Shown: positions 15,058 through 23,526 of the stretch, in pieces | Layout of the letters: each line of letters begins with the position of its first letter | How positions within the stretch are numbered: the first letter of the stretch is position 1 | Assembly (NCBI RefSeq): GCF_036689815.1 | Contig: NZ_JBAHUR010000005.1 | Location: forward strand, 281,054-345,053 | DNA: 64,000 nucleotides | Direction of reading: 5' to 3' | Source: Magnetovibrio sp. PR-2 | GTDB taxonomy: Bacteria > Pseudomonadota > Alphaproteobacteria > Rhodospirillales > Magnetovibrionaceae | The notes under the pieces: generated by a model | Seen by the model: only the letters and a program-made list of their open reading frames with translations | The model's database searches: none | Told to the model about the DNA's origin: nothing | Made by a program: the position numbers and the translations under genes

Positions 15058-16965
15058 TTGGCCAATAAATACGAAGAAGCGCATGCGCGCTCTCTGTCCG
15101 ACCCCAATGGATTTTGGGGCGATCTTGCCCAGGATATCGACTGGGTGAAACCCTGGGACAAAGTCCTGGATGATAGCAATCCTCCATTTTATCGCTGGTT
15201 CCAAGGTGCTGAGTGCAATACCTGCTACAACGCCGTGGACCGTCATGTGGAAAATGGCCGTGGCGACCAGCCCGCCATTATCTACGACAGCCCCATGACC
15301 GGCGGCACCAAGCGCACCATCACCTACAAAGAACTGCAAGACCAAGTGTCGCGCTTTGCCGGTGTTTTGCGTGCCAACGGTGTGGAAAAGGGTGATCGCG
15401 TCATTGTCTATATGCCGATGATCGCCGAAGCGCCCATCGCCATGCTCGCCATTGCGCGTTTGGGTGCTGTGCACTCGGTCGTGTTCGGCGGTTTTGCGTC
15501 TGCAGAGCTGGCCACTCGTATCGATGACGCCAAGCCCAAAGCCATCGTCGCCGCTTCGTGCGGTTTGGAGCCGGGGCGCACCATCGAATACAAACCGATG
15601 CTGGACAAAGCGGTTGAGCTGTCCACGCACAAGCCGGAAAAAATCGTTATCTGGCAACGGCCCGAAGCCGAAGCCGACTTGTCCGGTGAACGCGACGTGG
15701 ATTGGGCTGCAGAAATCGAAACGGCTGAGCCCACAGAATGCGTCACCGTTGCTGCGACCGATCCGCTGTACATTTTGTATACGTCGGGCACCACGGGTGT
15801 TCCGAAAGGCATCTTGCGCGACAACGGCGGTCACATGGTGGCGTTGAACTACACCATGAAAGCCGTTTATGACGTCGAGCCCGGGGACGTGTACTGGGCC
15901 GCATCCGACGTGGGTTGGGTTGTGGGTCACAGCTACATCGTGTACGGCCCGCTGCTGCACGGTTGCACCACGCTGATTTATGAAGGCAAGCCCGTTGGCA
16001 CGCCGGACGCCGGTGCGTTCTGGCGCGTTATTGCGGACCACAAAGTCAAAGTGCTGTTCACGGCACCCACGGCGCTGCGCGCCATCAAGCGTGACGACCC
16101 GGAAGCCAAGCTCATGGCGAACTATGACATGAGCTCGCTAAAGGCGCTGTATCTGGCGGGTGAGCGCACTGACCCCGATACGCTGGAATGGTCGCAAAAA
16201 ATCCTCGGCACGCCTGTGGTGGATCACTGGTGGCAAACCGAAACGGGCTGGTCCATTGCGGCCAACTGTTTGGGTCTGCATGAATTCCCGACCAAACCGG
16301 GCTCGCCCACCAAAGCGGCACCGGGTTGGGACGTTCAGGTTCTGGCCGACGACGGCCACCCGGTCGAAGCCGGCAAAATCGGCTCAATCTGCTGCAAACT
16401 GCCGCTGCCACCGGGCACGCTGCCCAGCTTATGGCAAGCCGATGCGCGTTACCAAGAAGCCTATCTGGACGAGTTCCCGGGCTACTACAAAACGGGTGAC
16501 GCGGGGTATATCGACGAAGACGGTTATGTCTACGTCATGGCGCGCACCGATGACATCATCAACGTCGCTGGACACCGTTTGTCCACGGGTGCCATGGAAG
16601 AAGTCTTGGCCGCCCACCCCGACGTCGCCGAATGTGCCGTCATGGGTGTCGCTGATCAGCTGAAAGGCCAAATGCCGCTGGGTATGTTGGTGTTGAAAGC
16701 TGGCGTTGACCGTGACGAAGCCGACATCGTTAAAGAGGTGGTGAAAATGGTCCGCGATCAAATCGGTCCGGTTGCCGCGTTTAAAATGGCCACCGTGGTC
16801 GATCGTCTGCCGAAAACGCGCTCGGGTAAAATCCTGCGCGGCACCATGCAGAAAATCGCGGACAACGAAGAGTATAAAATGCCCGCGACCATCGACGATC
16901 CCGCCATCTTGGACGAGATCGAAGAGGCACTGGAAGGCATCGGCTACGCCAAAGCCCGCAGCTAA
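15058..16965 (+). CDS. prpE: Propionyl-CoA synthetase
   Basis: AMP-forming ligase that activates propionate. The product from TTG 15058 has 635 residues, the usual PrpE length, and starts ANKYEEAHARSLSDPNGFWG after the initiator. GGGAG lies about 8 bases before this TTG, and the reading frame upstream (to 14803) has no family similarity. The motifs are YILYTSGTTGVPKGI (about 238-252), DVGWVVGHSYIVYGPL, HWWQTETGWS, and the catalytic lysine in LPKTRSGKILRG (about 589-600), which is the site of regulatory acetylation in the family. The highly conserved glycine-rich section and lack of acetate-specific residues favour propionate. A strong terminator follows. Confidence 0.94.
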   Translation: MANKYEEAHARSLSDPNGFWGDLAQDIDWVKPWDKVLDDSNPPFYRWFQGAECNTCYNAVDRHVENGRGDQPAIIYDSPMTGGTKRTITYKELQDQVSRFAGVLRANGVEKGDRVIVYMPMIAEAPIAMLAIARLGAVHSVVFGGFASAELATRIDDAKPKAIVAASCGLEPGRTIEYKPMLDKAVELSTHKPEKIVIWQRPEAEADLSGERDVDWAAEIETAEPTECVTVAATDPLYILYTSGTTGVPKGILRDNGGHMVALNYTMKAVYDVEPGDVYWAASDVGWVVGHSYIVYGPLLHGCTTLIYEGKPVGTPDAGAFWRVIADHKVKVLFTAPTALRAIKRDDPEAKLMANYDMSSLKALYLAGERTDPDTLEWSQKILGTPVVDHWWQTETGWSIAANCLGLHEFPTKPGSPTKAAPGWDVQVLADDGHPVEAGKIGSICCKLPLPPGTLPSLWQADARYQEAYLDEFPGYYKTGDAGYIDEDGYVYVMARTDDIINVAGHRLSTGAMEEVLAAHPDVAECAVMGVADQLKGQMPLGMLVLKAGVDRDEADIVKEVVKMVRDQIGPVAAFKMATVVDRLPKTRSGKILRGTMQKIADNEEYKMPATIDDPAILDEIEEALEGIGYAKARS

Positions 16966-16985
16966 GTCTCGAAGACACACAAACT

Positions 16986-17023
16986 AAAAGGCCGGAAGAG
17001 CAATCTTCCGGCCTTTTGGTTTT
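16986..17023 (+). terminator. Terminator of prpE
   Basis: Perfect 14-bp stem AAAAGGCCGGAAGA / TCTTCCGGCCTTTT with loop GCAA, followed by GGTTTTT. Confidence 0.92.
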
Positions 17024-17137
17024 TCTAATTTAGAATAATGCGAAAAAAATCGTGATATAGTCTGGATATATGTCTTTCAACTCTTTAGAGTGCTTCTAGC
17101 AATGGGGCTGTTACGCTGGGCAATCCACGGGCGAAGT

Positions 17138-17857
17138 ATGTCGACCAAACCCAAATCTGATAAAGAGCTTTTGCGGGAATTTGCGCACGAAATCCGCAAT
17201 CCGCTGAACGCCTTGATGGGATATTCCCACATGATTCAGGGCGAAGATGGCGTTACGCCGTCGAAGGGCGATATCAACGATTATGCCGGGCGCATCAACT
17301 CGGCCACCAAACGGTTGCTGGAAGTTTGCGAGCGCGTGTTGGATGAATCAATCCAAGGCCGTTCGATCGTGAATAAACAAGATGTGGACTTCCACGAATT
17401 CTGCCCAGAAATCGTTCGCACCTTCGAGGCCGAGGCCGATGAGAAGGGGGTGAAGCTCTCCTACGAAATCGATGAAAACTTCCCTCTCATGCACACGGAT
17501 CCAGTGGTGCTGTATGAAATCATGTCGAACTTGATCGGCAATGCCATCAAGTTCACACCTAAAGGCGGCCTAGTCCGGGTGAAGGGCGAAGTCAGCCAGA
17601 AAAACGAAGCCTTGATTTTGGTGGTGCAAGACACGGGCAAAGGCATTCCGTCCACGATCTTGCGCTCCATTATGAAGGGCGATGGCCCGACCACCACCTT
17701 TGCCCATTCCAACCGACGCGGTTGGGGGCAGGGCATGCAGACCATTTTGGAAAAGGCTGAGCTGTTGGGCGGCACTTTGCAGATCGAAAGCGCGCTCAGT
17801 GGTGGTACGGTCGCAGCCGTGCGACTGCCCGTGGAAGACAGCGTCAAAACGGCTTAA
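17138..17857 (+). CDS. Cytoplasmic sensor-less histidine kinase
   Basis: A 239-residue protein with only the kinase core. The H-box EFAHEIRNPLNALMGYSHM (His about 17) is followed by the dimerisation helices, the N-box NLIGNAIKFTPKGG (about 131-144), the G1 box VVQDTGKGIP (about 162-171), and the G2 box RRGWGQGMQTILEKA (about 193-207). Starts at ATG 17102 or TTG 17090 would add 12-16 residues; I prefer 17138 because the protein then starts just before the H-box, but the binding site is weak for all. No sensor or membrane part exists, so input must come from a partner. A broken paralogue follows immediately and another paralogue ends at position 153. Confidence 0.85.
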   Translation: MSTKPKSDKELLREFAHEIRNPLNALMGYSHMIQGEDGVTPSKGDINDYAGRINSATKRLLEVCERVLDESIQGRSIVNKQDVDFHEFCPEIVRTFEAEADEKGVKLSYEIDENFPLMHTDPVVLYEIMSNLIGNAIKFTPKGGLVRVKGEVSQKNEALILVVQDTGKGIPSTILRSIMKGDGPTTTFAHSNRRGWGQGMQTILEKAELLGGTLQIESALSGGTVAAVRLPVEDSVKTA

Positions 17858-17905
17858 ACGCCGACTTTTTCCAAATTGTCATCTTAATCAAAAGATTATT
17901 ATGTC

Positions 17906-18353
17906 GTGAGTGGTGGTTGTTTTGAAATGATCCGGGGCGAAGGCGGCGTGAAACCGTCCTCCGACCAGATCGATGATTATGCCGGACATATTGGGAACGC
18001 ATCACAAGTGATGCTGCAGATCTGTGAGCGTGTGTTGGACGAATCGATTCAAGGTCATCCGATTTTGAAAAAGCAGGACGTGGACTTTCACATGTTCTGC
18101 CCCGAAATCGTGCAGACCTTCGAAGCCGAGGCAAGATGCAGCGGTGTGGATTTGTCCTACGTCATTGAGGACGGATTTCCGGTTCTGTACACCGATCCGG
18201 TGGTGCTGTTCGAAATCATGTCGAACCTGATCGGCAATGCGTTGAAATTCACACCGAAGGGCGGGCGGCTCGTTACAGATCGAAAATGGGCACAACAACG
18301 GCACCATAGCGACGATCTTGTTGCCGATGAAGGAATGCTTGAGGGCTGCGTGA
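17906..18353 (+). pseudogene. Broken histidine kinase paralogue
   Basis: From 17906 the frame reads CFEMIRGEGGVKPSSDQIDD and continues in step with the intact kinase (HMIQGEDGVTPSKGDINDYA) through the N-box NLIGNALKFTPKGG. There it breaks: the following bases, read one frame over from about 18270, give SLQIENGHNNGTIATILLP, which matches the last strand of the intact gene (TLQIESALSGGTVAAVRLP), and reach a stop at 18351-18353. So the H-box part is missing at the front, and about 60 residues with the G1 and G2 boxes were deleted, apparently between two GGGCGG-like stretches. The product cannot be a kinase. The remnant stops 5 bases short of the convergent DUF2189 gene. Confidence 0.88.
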
Positions 18354-18357
18354 TTGC

Positions 18358-19182
18358 TCAGTCCAGGGGTGTTTCGGGCCACTTCGACGGATCGACACAG
18401 GCGCGATACGCGTGCCAGCTGGCGTAAGCGATCAAGGGCAGAGTGATGGCGAGCCCGATATAGGCCGTGACCAGTCCTGCGCCAATGAACATCACGATCA
18501 AGCACGCCCAAGTGATCATAGCGCCCTTGTTTTTCATCACCACCAAGAAGCTCACCAACGATGCGGTGAAGATATCGACCTTGCGGTCCAACATCATGGG
18601 CAGCGCAACGGCGCCGAAGATAAAGGCGATGGCGGCTAGAAGTGCGCCTAAGAACGTGCCGACGATTAAGAAGATAATGCCTTCAGGCGTGAACAGCACG
18701 GTGTTGATGATGGTTTCCAGATTCATTCCGATGTAGGGAAACGACAGCACAAACGACAGAACGGCGATGCGGCTCCAGGCCATGGCGAAAATCATGAACA
18801 CCAAGCCTGCCGTCATAATGTGATAGCGGTTGTTTTTCCACGCCATGAAACAGCGAAAGGGTCGGGGGGTGCGCCCGCGTTCAATCCGGCGCGAGACATT
18901 GTACATGCCAATCGCCAACACCGGCCCGCCTAAGATAAATCCGGCGGTAAGTGGATAGATCAGATAATCCATCTCCATCATATGCAGATCGATCACCAAA
19001 AAGATGCCGACGACGGTGTAAACCAGACCGTAAATGATGGACAGGCGTGGCGCATGGACAAAATCCGCCCAACCTTTGCCCAGCCAGACAAAGGGTTGTT
19101 CGATGGACACATCGTTGATGTAATCGGAAACCGGACGCGGTTTCGGCGGTTCTTCAGAAGCCGTGTTGGACACTTCGTTCAA
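18358..19182 (-). CDS. DUF2189 integral membrane protein
   Basis: A 274-residue protein with about six membrane segments. The N-terminal signature IEQPFVWLGKGWADFVHAP leads into LSIIYGLVYTVVGIFLVID, typical of DUF2189; further hydrophobic segments include GFILGGPVLAIGMYNV and FLGALLAAIAFIFGAVALP. The start is TTG 19182, where GGGAGGG lies 6 bases upstream; the frame runs open to 19422 but that upstream part crosses a hairpin and has no domain likeness. Function of the family is unknown; links to the respiratory chain have been suggested from gene context in other organisms. It is convergent with the kinase pseudogene. Confidence 0.88.
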   Translation of the reverse strand: MNEVSNTASEEPPKPRPVSDYINDVSIEQPFVWLGKGWADFVHAPRLSIIYGLVYTVVGIFLVIDLHMMEMDYLIYPLTAGFILGGPVLAIGMYNVSRRIERGRTPRPFRCFMAWKNNRYHIMTAGLVFMIFAMAWSRIAVLSFVLSFPYIGMNLETIINTVLFTPEGIIFLIVGTFLGALLAAIAFIFGAVALPMMLDRKVDIFTASLVSFLVVMKNKGAMITWACLIVMFIGAGLVTAYIGLAITLPLIAYASWHAYRACVDPSKWPETPLD

Positions 19183-19271
19183 GATTCCCTCCCAGTGATC
19201 TATCACGATTTTTTTAAGGCTACTGTCCAAGGCGCAGCTTGGCAATGTTTCAATCGTGTTTTTGAAAAAAG

Positions 19272-19345
19272 CCGCACCGGACTTCGGTCCGATGCGGCTT
19301 TCGGGGAAAGGCCCACCTGGGTCTATGTACAGTGGGGCCTTTACG
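19272..19345 (-). ncRNA. Structured intergenic stretch with a terminator; possible small RNA
   Basis: Leftward, two hairpins follow each other: one with arms AAAGGCCCCAC and GTGGGCCTTT (about 19308-19345) and one perfect tetraloop hairpin GCCGCATCGGAC / GTCCGGTGCGGC (19272-19299), ending in six T. It lies downstream of trcR's own terminator at 19431-19455, so it may end a separate short transcript. Otherwise it is just a second terminator. Confidence 0.35.
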
Positions 19346-19429
19346 CCAGCGGCTCCGGGTCCGAACCGCCGATGGTCCACATTACGATTTTGGCGCGCAC
19401 GGTTCTGTAGCCAAAGGCACACAAAAAAA

Positions 19430-19456
19430 GAGAGCCTGAAAAAGTTCAGGCTCTCT
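19430..19456 (-). terminator. Terminator of trcR
   Basis: Stem AGAGCCTGAA / TTCAGGCTCT with loop AAAG, followed leftward by a run of seven T. Located 26 bases after the trcR stop. Confidence 0.9.
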
Positions 19457-19481
19457 TGATAACAGTCGGTGAAGCGGGGGC

Positions 19482-20171
19482 TTACTCCTCGCTTTTGTCT
19501 TCGTCCGTGCTGGCGGGGCCAAACACACTTTCGACCGTGTGTTGGGGTTCCGGTTCGGCTGCGGGGCCGGGGGCCATGGTCGGCAGTGCGGGTTCGGCCA
19601 AGGGTTCCGGTTCGATCTCAACTGGGGTCGGAGCCACGTGCGTCGTGCCGGCTTTGGCGCGGGCAATGGCCACGGCTTTTTCCAAGTCGGCTTCACTGGT
19701 CAAACCCAATCCCACCGGGCTTTGCGGTTTGATGTTGGCGATGTTCCAGTGGCTGCGTTCTTTGACCGATTTGATGGTCGGCTTGGTGGTGCCGATCAAA
19801 CGACCGATCTGACCGTCGGTGAGCTCCGGGTGGTGTTTGAGCAACCAGGCAATGGCGTCCGGGCGGTCTTGGCGTTTGGACACCGGGGTGTAGCGAGCCC
19901 CTTTGCCGCGCGCTTTGGGCGTGGGCAGGGTGGCTTTGGCCATTTTCAACTGGGCCAAGGGATCGGCTTGGCAGCGATCGATCTCTTCTTGGGTCAGTTC
20001 GCCCGTGGTGAGCGGGTTGGCACCTTGCATACCCACCGCGACTTCACCATCGGCGATGGCTTGGATTTCCAGCTCGTGCAAACCGACAAATTCAGCGATT
20101 TGATCGAACGAGAGTGCAGTGTTTTCAACCAACCAAACGGCGGTGGCTTTCGGCATCAACGGCTTTGCCAT
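19482..20171 (-). CDS. trcR: Cell-cycle transcriptional regulator TrcR (DUF1013)
   Basis: A 229-residue protein starting MAKPLMPKATAVWLVENTAL, the conserved DUF1013 N-terminus, with FDQIAEFVGLHELEIQAIAD and further on RPDAIAWLLKHHPELTDGQI and IGRLIGTTKPTIKSVKERSH, which look like two helix-turn-helix units. TrcR in Caulobacter is reported to associate with RNA polymerase and affect cell-cycle transcription; the family is confined to alphaproteobacteria and nearly universal there. The C-terminal 60 residues are Pro/Glu/Ala-rich and probably disordered, which is longer than the conserved core. It follows the quinone oxidoreductase gene on the same strand but a hairpin lies between them. Confidence 0.9.
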   Translation of the reverse strand: MAKPLMPKATAVWLVENTALSFDQIAEFVGLHELEIQAIADGEVAVGMQGANPLTTGELTQEEIDRCQADPLAQLKMAKATLPTPKARGKGARYTPVSKRQDRPDAIAWLLKHHPELTDGQIGRLIGTTKPTIKSVKERSHWNIANIKPQSPVGLGLTSEADLEKAVAIARAKAGTTHVAPTPVEIEPEPLAEPALPTMAPGPAAEPEPQHTVESVFGPASTDEDKSEE

Positions 20172-20195
20172 CTTGATATTCCTTATACGAAAAAC

Positions 20196-20224
20196 GGAAC
20201 AACCCCCTTTGCGGGGGTTGTGAT
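20196..20224 (-). terminator. Terminator between the oxidoreductase gene and trcR
   Basis: Stem ACAACCCCC / GGGGGTTGT with a short loop, then TCCGTTTTT leftward. It leaves about 25 bases before the trcR start, so trcR is either read through it or has a promoter within the oxidoreductase region. Confidence 0.7.
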
Positions 20225-20296
20225 GGGCTTTATTTATCCCAAAATGCGCGCCGGGTAAACCATTTACGCAAGATTATTTCACGTTGGTTTGCGGGT

Positions 20297-21301
20297 TCAA
20301 TCAACCGTGAGAACGATTTTTCCAATGTGCTGGCTGCTTTCCATCAATTTGTGGGCGTCTGCGGCCTGGGCTAAGGGGAAGGTCTTGTAAACCATGGGCT
20401 TAATTGCCCCGGTTTTGAGCAAAGGCCAGACGGTTTGTTTGAGGTTTTCGGCGATGGCGGCCTTGAACGCCGGGTCGCGTGCCCGCAGGGTCGAGCCCGT
20501 CAGGGTCAGGCGTTTCAACATCACCGCCATCAAATCGATTTCGACCTTGGAGCCTTGCAAGAACGCAATGTTGACCAAGCGCCCGTCCGGGGCCAAGGAT
20601 TTAATGTTGCGGCTGACATAATCACCCCCGACCATGTCCAAGATCACGTTCACACCTTTGCCGCCGCCAAATGCGCGCGCGGCACCGACCCAGTCTTCAT
20701 CACGGTAGTTCACGGCCTTCTCTGCGCCTAAATCCAGACACGCCTGGCATTTTTCAGCGCTGCCAGCGGTGGCGATCACGCGCACGCCCAATTGACTGGC
20801 CATTTGGATGGCGGTGGTGCCGATGCCGCTGGTGCCGCCTTGCATCAGCAAGCTTTCGCCTGCTTTGAGGCCAGCCCTGTCGAACAGGTTGCTCCACACC
20901 GTGAAATAGGTTTCGGGCAGGGAGGCGGCTTCAATAAGGCTCAAGCCATCCGGGATGGGCAGGCAAGAGCCTTCATAAGCGGTGGCATATTCGGCGTAGC
21001 CGCCACCGGACAGTAGCGCGGTGACAAGGTCGCCCAGCTTCAAACTTTCAACACCTCCGCCCACAGCCACGATTTCACCTGCGGCTTCCAGGCCCAAAAT
21101 ATCGCTGGCGCCCGGCGGAGCAGGATAGAGGCCATCGCGTTGCAAAACGTCTGGGCGGTTGATGCCGGCGGCGGCGATTTTGATCAGAACTTGCCCCGCG
21201 CCGACTTCGGGCAGGGGGCGTTCAGCGGGGTGGAGCGTGTCGGCTCCACGGCCATCGGTCATCTCGATACAGTGCATGGATGTGGGCAGGGCTTGGCTCA
21301 T
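20297..21301 (-). CDS. NAD(P)H:quinone oxidoreductase, PIG3-like
   Basis: A 334-residue zinc-free medium-chain dehydrogenase. The N-terminal GroES-like half has AGINRPDVLQRDGLYPAPPG (about residues 47-66) and ILGLEAAGEIVAVG, and the Rossmann half has LLMQGGTSGIGTTAIQMASQ, the NADPH-binding turn of the QOR family. No catalytic zinc ligands are seen. These enzymes reduce quinones; the bacterial substrate is uncertain. The ATG at 21301 is used since upstream residues (to 21421) overlap the divergent DUF1192 gene and are unlike the family. Divergent from the small gene at 21391 with 89 bases between. Confidence 0.92.
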   Translation of the reverse strand: MSQALPTSMHCIEMTDGRGADTLHPAERPLPEVGAGQVLIKIAAAGINRPDVLQRDGLYPAPPGASDILGLEAAGEIVAVGGGVESLKLGDLVTALLSGGGYAEYATAYEGSCLPIPDGLSLIEAASLPETYFTVWSNLFDRAGLKAGESLLMQGGTSGIGTTAIQMASQLGVRVIATAGSAEKCQACLDLGAEKAVNYRDEDWVGAARAFGGGKGVNVILDMVGGDYVSRNIKSLAPDGRLVNIAFLQGSKVEIDLMAVMLKRLTLTGSTLRARDPAFKAAIAENLKQTVWPLLKTGAIKPMVYKTFPLAQAADAHKLMESSQHIGKIVLTVD

Positions 21302-21390
21302 GTGTCTCGTCACCTTTTCGACGTCTTCCAGGGAGGTGTTTTGCCTAGTATGATCATCGCAAACCAGAACACAAGCCGGAGCTTTAAAGA

Positions 21391-21573
21391 ATGGATACAG
21401 ATGATTTGGAACCCCTGACACCCAAAGGCGGAAAAAAAGATTTGGACGAAATGTCCATCGAAGCCTTGGGGGAATATATTGATGACTTGAAAGCCGAAAT
21501 CGCGCGGGTTGAGGCTGCGATTGAATCGAAAAAGGCAGCCCGTGCCGGAGCGGATGCGTTTTTTAAGACGTGA
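21391..21573 (+). CDS. DUF1192 family small protein
   Basis: Sixty residues. LDEMSIEALGEYIDDLKAEI followed by ARVEAAIESKKAARAGADAF is the classic DUF1192 pattern (an acidic start, one long helix and a basic end). The family is restricted to alphaproteobacteria and has no known function. It is divergent from the quinone oxidoreductase gene, an association seen in related genomes as I recall. A terminator follows about 100 bases downstream. Confidence 0.92.
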   Translation: MDTDDLEPLTPKGGKKDLDEMSIEALGEYIDDLKAEIARVEAAIESKKAARAGADAFFKT

Positions 21574-21628
21574 GGCGCAACTTTATAGTTAAGGAATTGT
21601 TAGGCCGTTCTTGTTAGGGTAGCAAGGT

Positions 21629-21703
21629 CAGGTTGACTTCTCACTTCCCTGACGCCTCCCTGTTAGACTCGCGCCGCCAGCATATGAGGCGGCGCCTTTT
21701 TTG
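21629..21703 (+). terminator. Hairpin and terminator after the DUF1192 gene
   Basis: Stem GCGCCGCC / GGCGGCGC at 21671-21695 followed by seven T is a strong rightward terminator. Just before it GTCAGG (from about 21629) and CCTGAC (to about 21655) form a second stem. The 100-base distance from the gene leaves room for a short 3' UTR-derived RNA. Confidence 0.8.
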
Positions 21704-21729
21704 TGTCTTTCGATTTGATAAAGCACAAA

Positions 21730-21760
21730 AAGAAAGGGCGGCCGGAAGACCGCCCTTTCC
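21730..21760 (-). terminator. Terminator of the porin gene
   Basis: Stem GAAAGGGCGG / CCGCCCTTTC with loop CCGGAAGA, then CTTTTTGTG leftward, 31 bases after the porin stop. Confidence 0.9.
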
Positions 21761-21790
21761 AAAGATCTTTCGATCGAAATTTACTTCAAC

Positions 21791-22903
21791 TTAGAAGCCA
21801 ACTTCGATACCCGTGATCAGGCCGGTGCCGTCGACAGCGGTCGTTGCTGCGGTCGTGCCTTCCGGATCCGTTTCAACGTCGAAGTAGGTCGCCGTCAAAG
21901 CAACACCAGCGCCCAGATCGTAGGTCGCTGCCAATACCCAAGAGGTGTCTTCGTTGTCGCCAGCCGTAGCCGTTGTACCTTTGTTTTCAGCGTTCATGTA
22001 CGTCGCGGACAAGCTGTACGGACCGGTTGCGTAGGCAACGCCCAGTTCCCAAGCTTTGCCATCGTCGGAATCGGTGTTCACACCAGAAACCGGCTTGCCT
22101 TCGAAGTCCATGTAGGAACCGCCAATGGTGAAGCCTGCAACGCCGACGCTCACGCCCAGACCGGTTTGGTCAGCAAGTGCGCTGACACGACCGTGGGTCA
22201 AAGCAGCGTCAACGGTCACACCGTCGAAGTCACCAGCGTAAGCGAGACCGAAGGAGTAGCCGTCTATCAGGTTGGAGGTGATCAGCTGACCAGATTCACC
22301 AGCGCCGGAGCCTTCAGCTGCGGACCAGGAAGCACCAACGGTGACGCCAGCAAAGCTCGGAGAGATGTAAACGGCTTTGATGGTGTCGTCATCCCAACCA
22401 CCTGCGATGTCACCAGCGGTCATTGCGATTGCCGTGGAGCTTGCACCGGCGGTACGAGATGCACCAACCCAGTTCAAGACGTCGCCGAAGTCGTGGTTGC
22501 CAGCGTTCGGTGCGCGAACGGCTAAATCGTCAGCAGCGTGCGGACGTGCGCCTAAGGACAAAGCACCCATAGCGTCGGAGCTGACGGTCAAGTAAGACTG
22601 GTCCATGTTACGCGTACCGACAGCGTTCGCTTCCAGTTGCATCGTAGCGGCAACTTTTAAGCCGTTGTCCAGGGTCGTGGAACCGGTGAAGTAAACTTCG
22701 CTGTTGCCTTGTTGGCCCAGGCCGGTGTCGCGGTTGACAACGTCGTTCGTGGCAACGGTAGCAGCTTCGTCAGAGTTGCTGAAGCCAACGTACTGGCGCA
22801 TGAAGCCGCCCAGTTCGAGTTTGATTTTGTCAGCTGCGAAAGCTTCGGTGGACAAGGTGCCCAGGGCGATGACTGCCGTAGTGCCGAGAAGGATCTTTTT
22901 CAT
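21791..22903 (-). CDS. Outer-membrane porin
   Basis: A 370-residue protein starting at ATG 22903 with AAAAGGAAC just before it (the frame is open to 22933 but has no better start). The signal peptide MKKILLGTTAVIALGTLS is cut after AFA. The mature chain is the alternating polar/hydrophobic, Gly/Asp/Thr-rich pattern of a 16-strand general porin (for example TVGASWSAAEGSG) and ends in the beta-signal EVGF with C-terminal Phe. It resembles the porins of Magnetospirillum and Rhodospirillum. It sits alone with its own terminator and a long upstream region, as fits an abundant protein. Confidence 0.92.
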   Translation of the reverse strand: MKKILLGTTAVIALGTLSTEAFAADKIKLELGGFMRQYVGFSNSDEAATVATNDVVNRDTGLGQQGNSEVYFTGSTTLDNGLKVAATMQLEANAVGTRNMDQSYLTVSSDAMGALSLGARPHAADDLAVRAPNAGNHDFGDVLNWVGASRTAGASSTAIAMTAGDIAGGWDDDTIKAVYISPSFAGVTVGASWSAAEGSGAGESGQLITSNLIDGYSFGLAYAGDFDGVTVDAALTHGRVSALADQTGLGVSVGVAGFTIGGSYMDFEGKPVSGVNTDSDDGKAWELGVAYATGPYSLSATYMNAENKGTTATAGDNEDTSWVLAATYDLGAGVALTATYFDVETDPEGTTAATTAVDGTGLITGIEVGF

Positions 22904-23425
22904 GTTCGTTCCTTTTAATTTATCCCCAACCAAATGGGATATCAGTGTGGGTGGATGCCCAAATCCACCACATTCTCACCACCCAACACATCGCAACGAG
23001 GTATTGGGTGAAACTAATCTATATGAAGAGAATTATGGAGCCAAAGACCTTAACGAAACTTTATTGCGAGCTTTTTGCAAGTGTTACTGCGTTGCAACAT
23101 TTCGGCTAGTCCTCTGTAACAAAACGCATAATAGTCTATTAAACATACAATTTTCGTTATTTAGCGTCTGTTATTTTGTTGCTCAAATTACGTACCAGAT
23201 GTGCGAATCAAAACCATGGAGTGCTGTTTGAAGGGTGAAAATTGCGTCCAAAAACGGGAATACTAGGTTTTGTGCGGATTTCAGGACTTGACCGCGCACA
23301 ACATCGTGATAAAGTCCTGCGCAACAAAATTGAAGGCGAGTTTAACAGGGCTCGATCTACCGTTTGAAGGACTGCCGCAAGGTGGTCCTTTTTGCGTTTT
23401 GGGGGACATTCCATCTGATTGCCAC
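22904..23425. promoter_or_regulatory. Long AT-rich region upstream of the porin gene
   Basis: About 520 bases without a supported gene. Near the porin (22945-22971) the leader can fold: GTGGTGGAT and ATCCACCCAC pair across TTGGGC. From 23030 to 23200 the sequence is markedly AT-rich, as expected for the promoter and upstream activating region of a highly expressed gene. The reading frames here are short and lack codon bias. A short plus-strand frame at 23270-23476 was not accepted. Confidence 0.5.
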
Positions 23426-23457
23426 AAAAAAAGCGGCGCGTCGTTAGACGCGCCGCA
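23426..23457 (-). terminator. Terminator of hsp20
   Basis: Perfect stem GCGGCGCGTC / GACGCGCCGC with loop GTTA, followed leftward by TTTTTTTGTGG. Confidence 0.9.
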
Positions 23458-23526
23458 ATGGGGAGTAAGCCTGTAAATGGCTGACCCAGCCCCGCCCAGG
23501 CACGGGAGGGGCTGGTTGTGCAGCGG

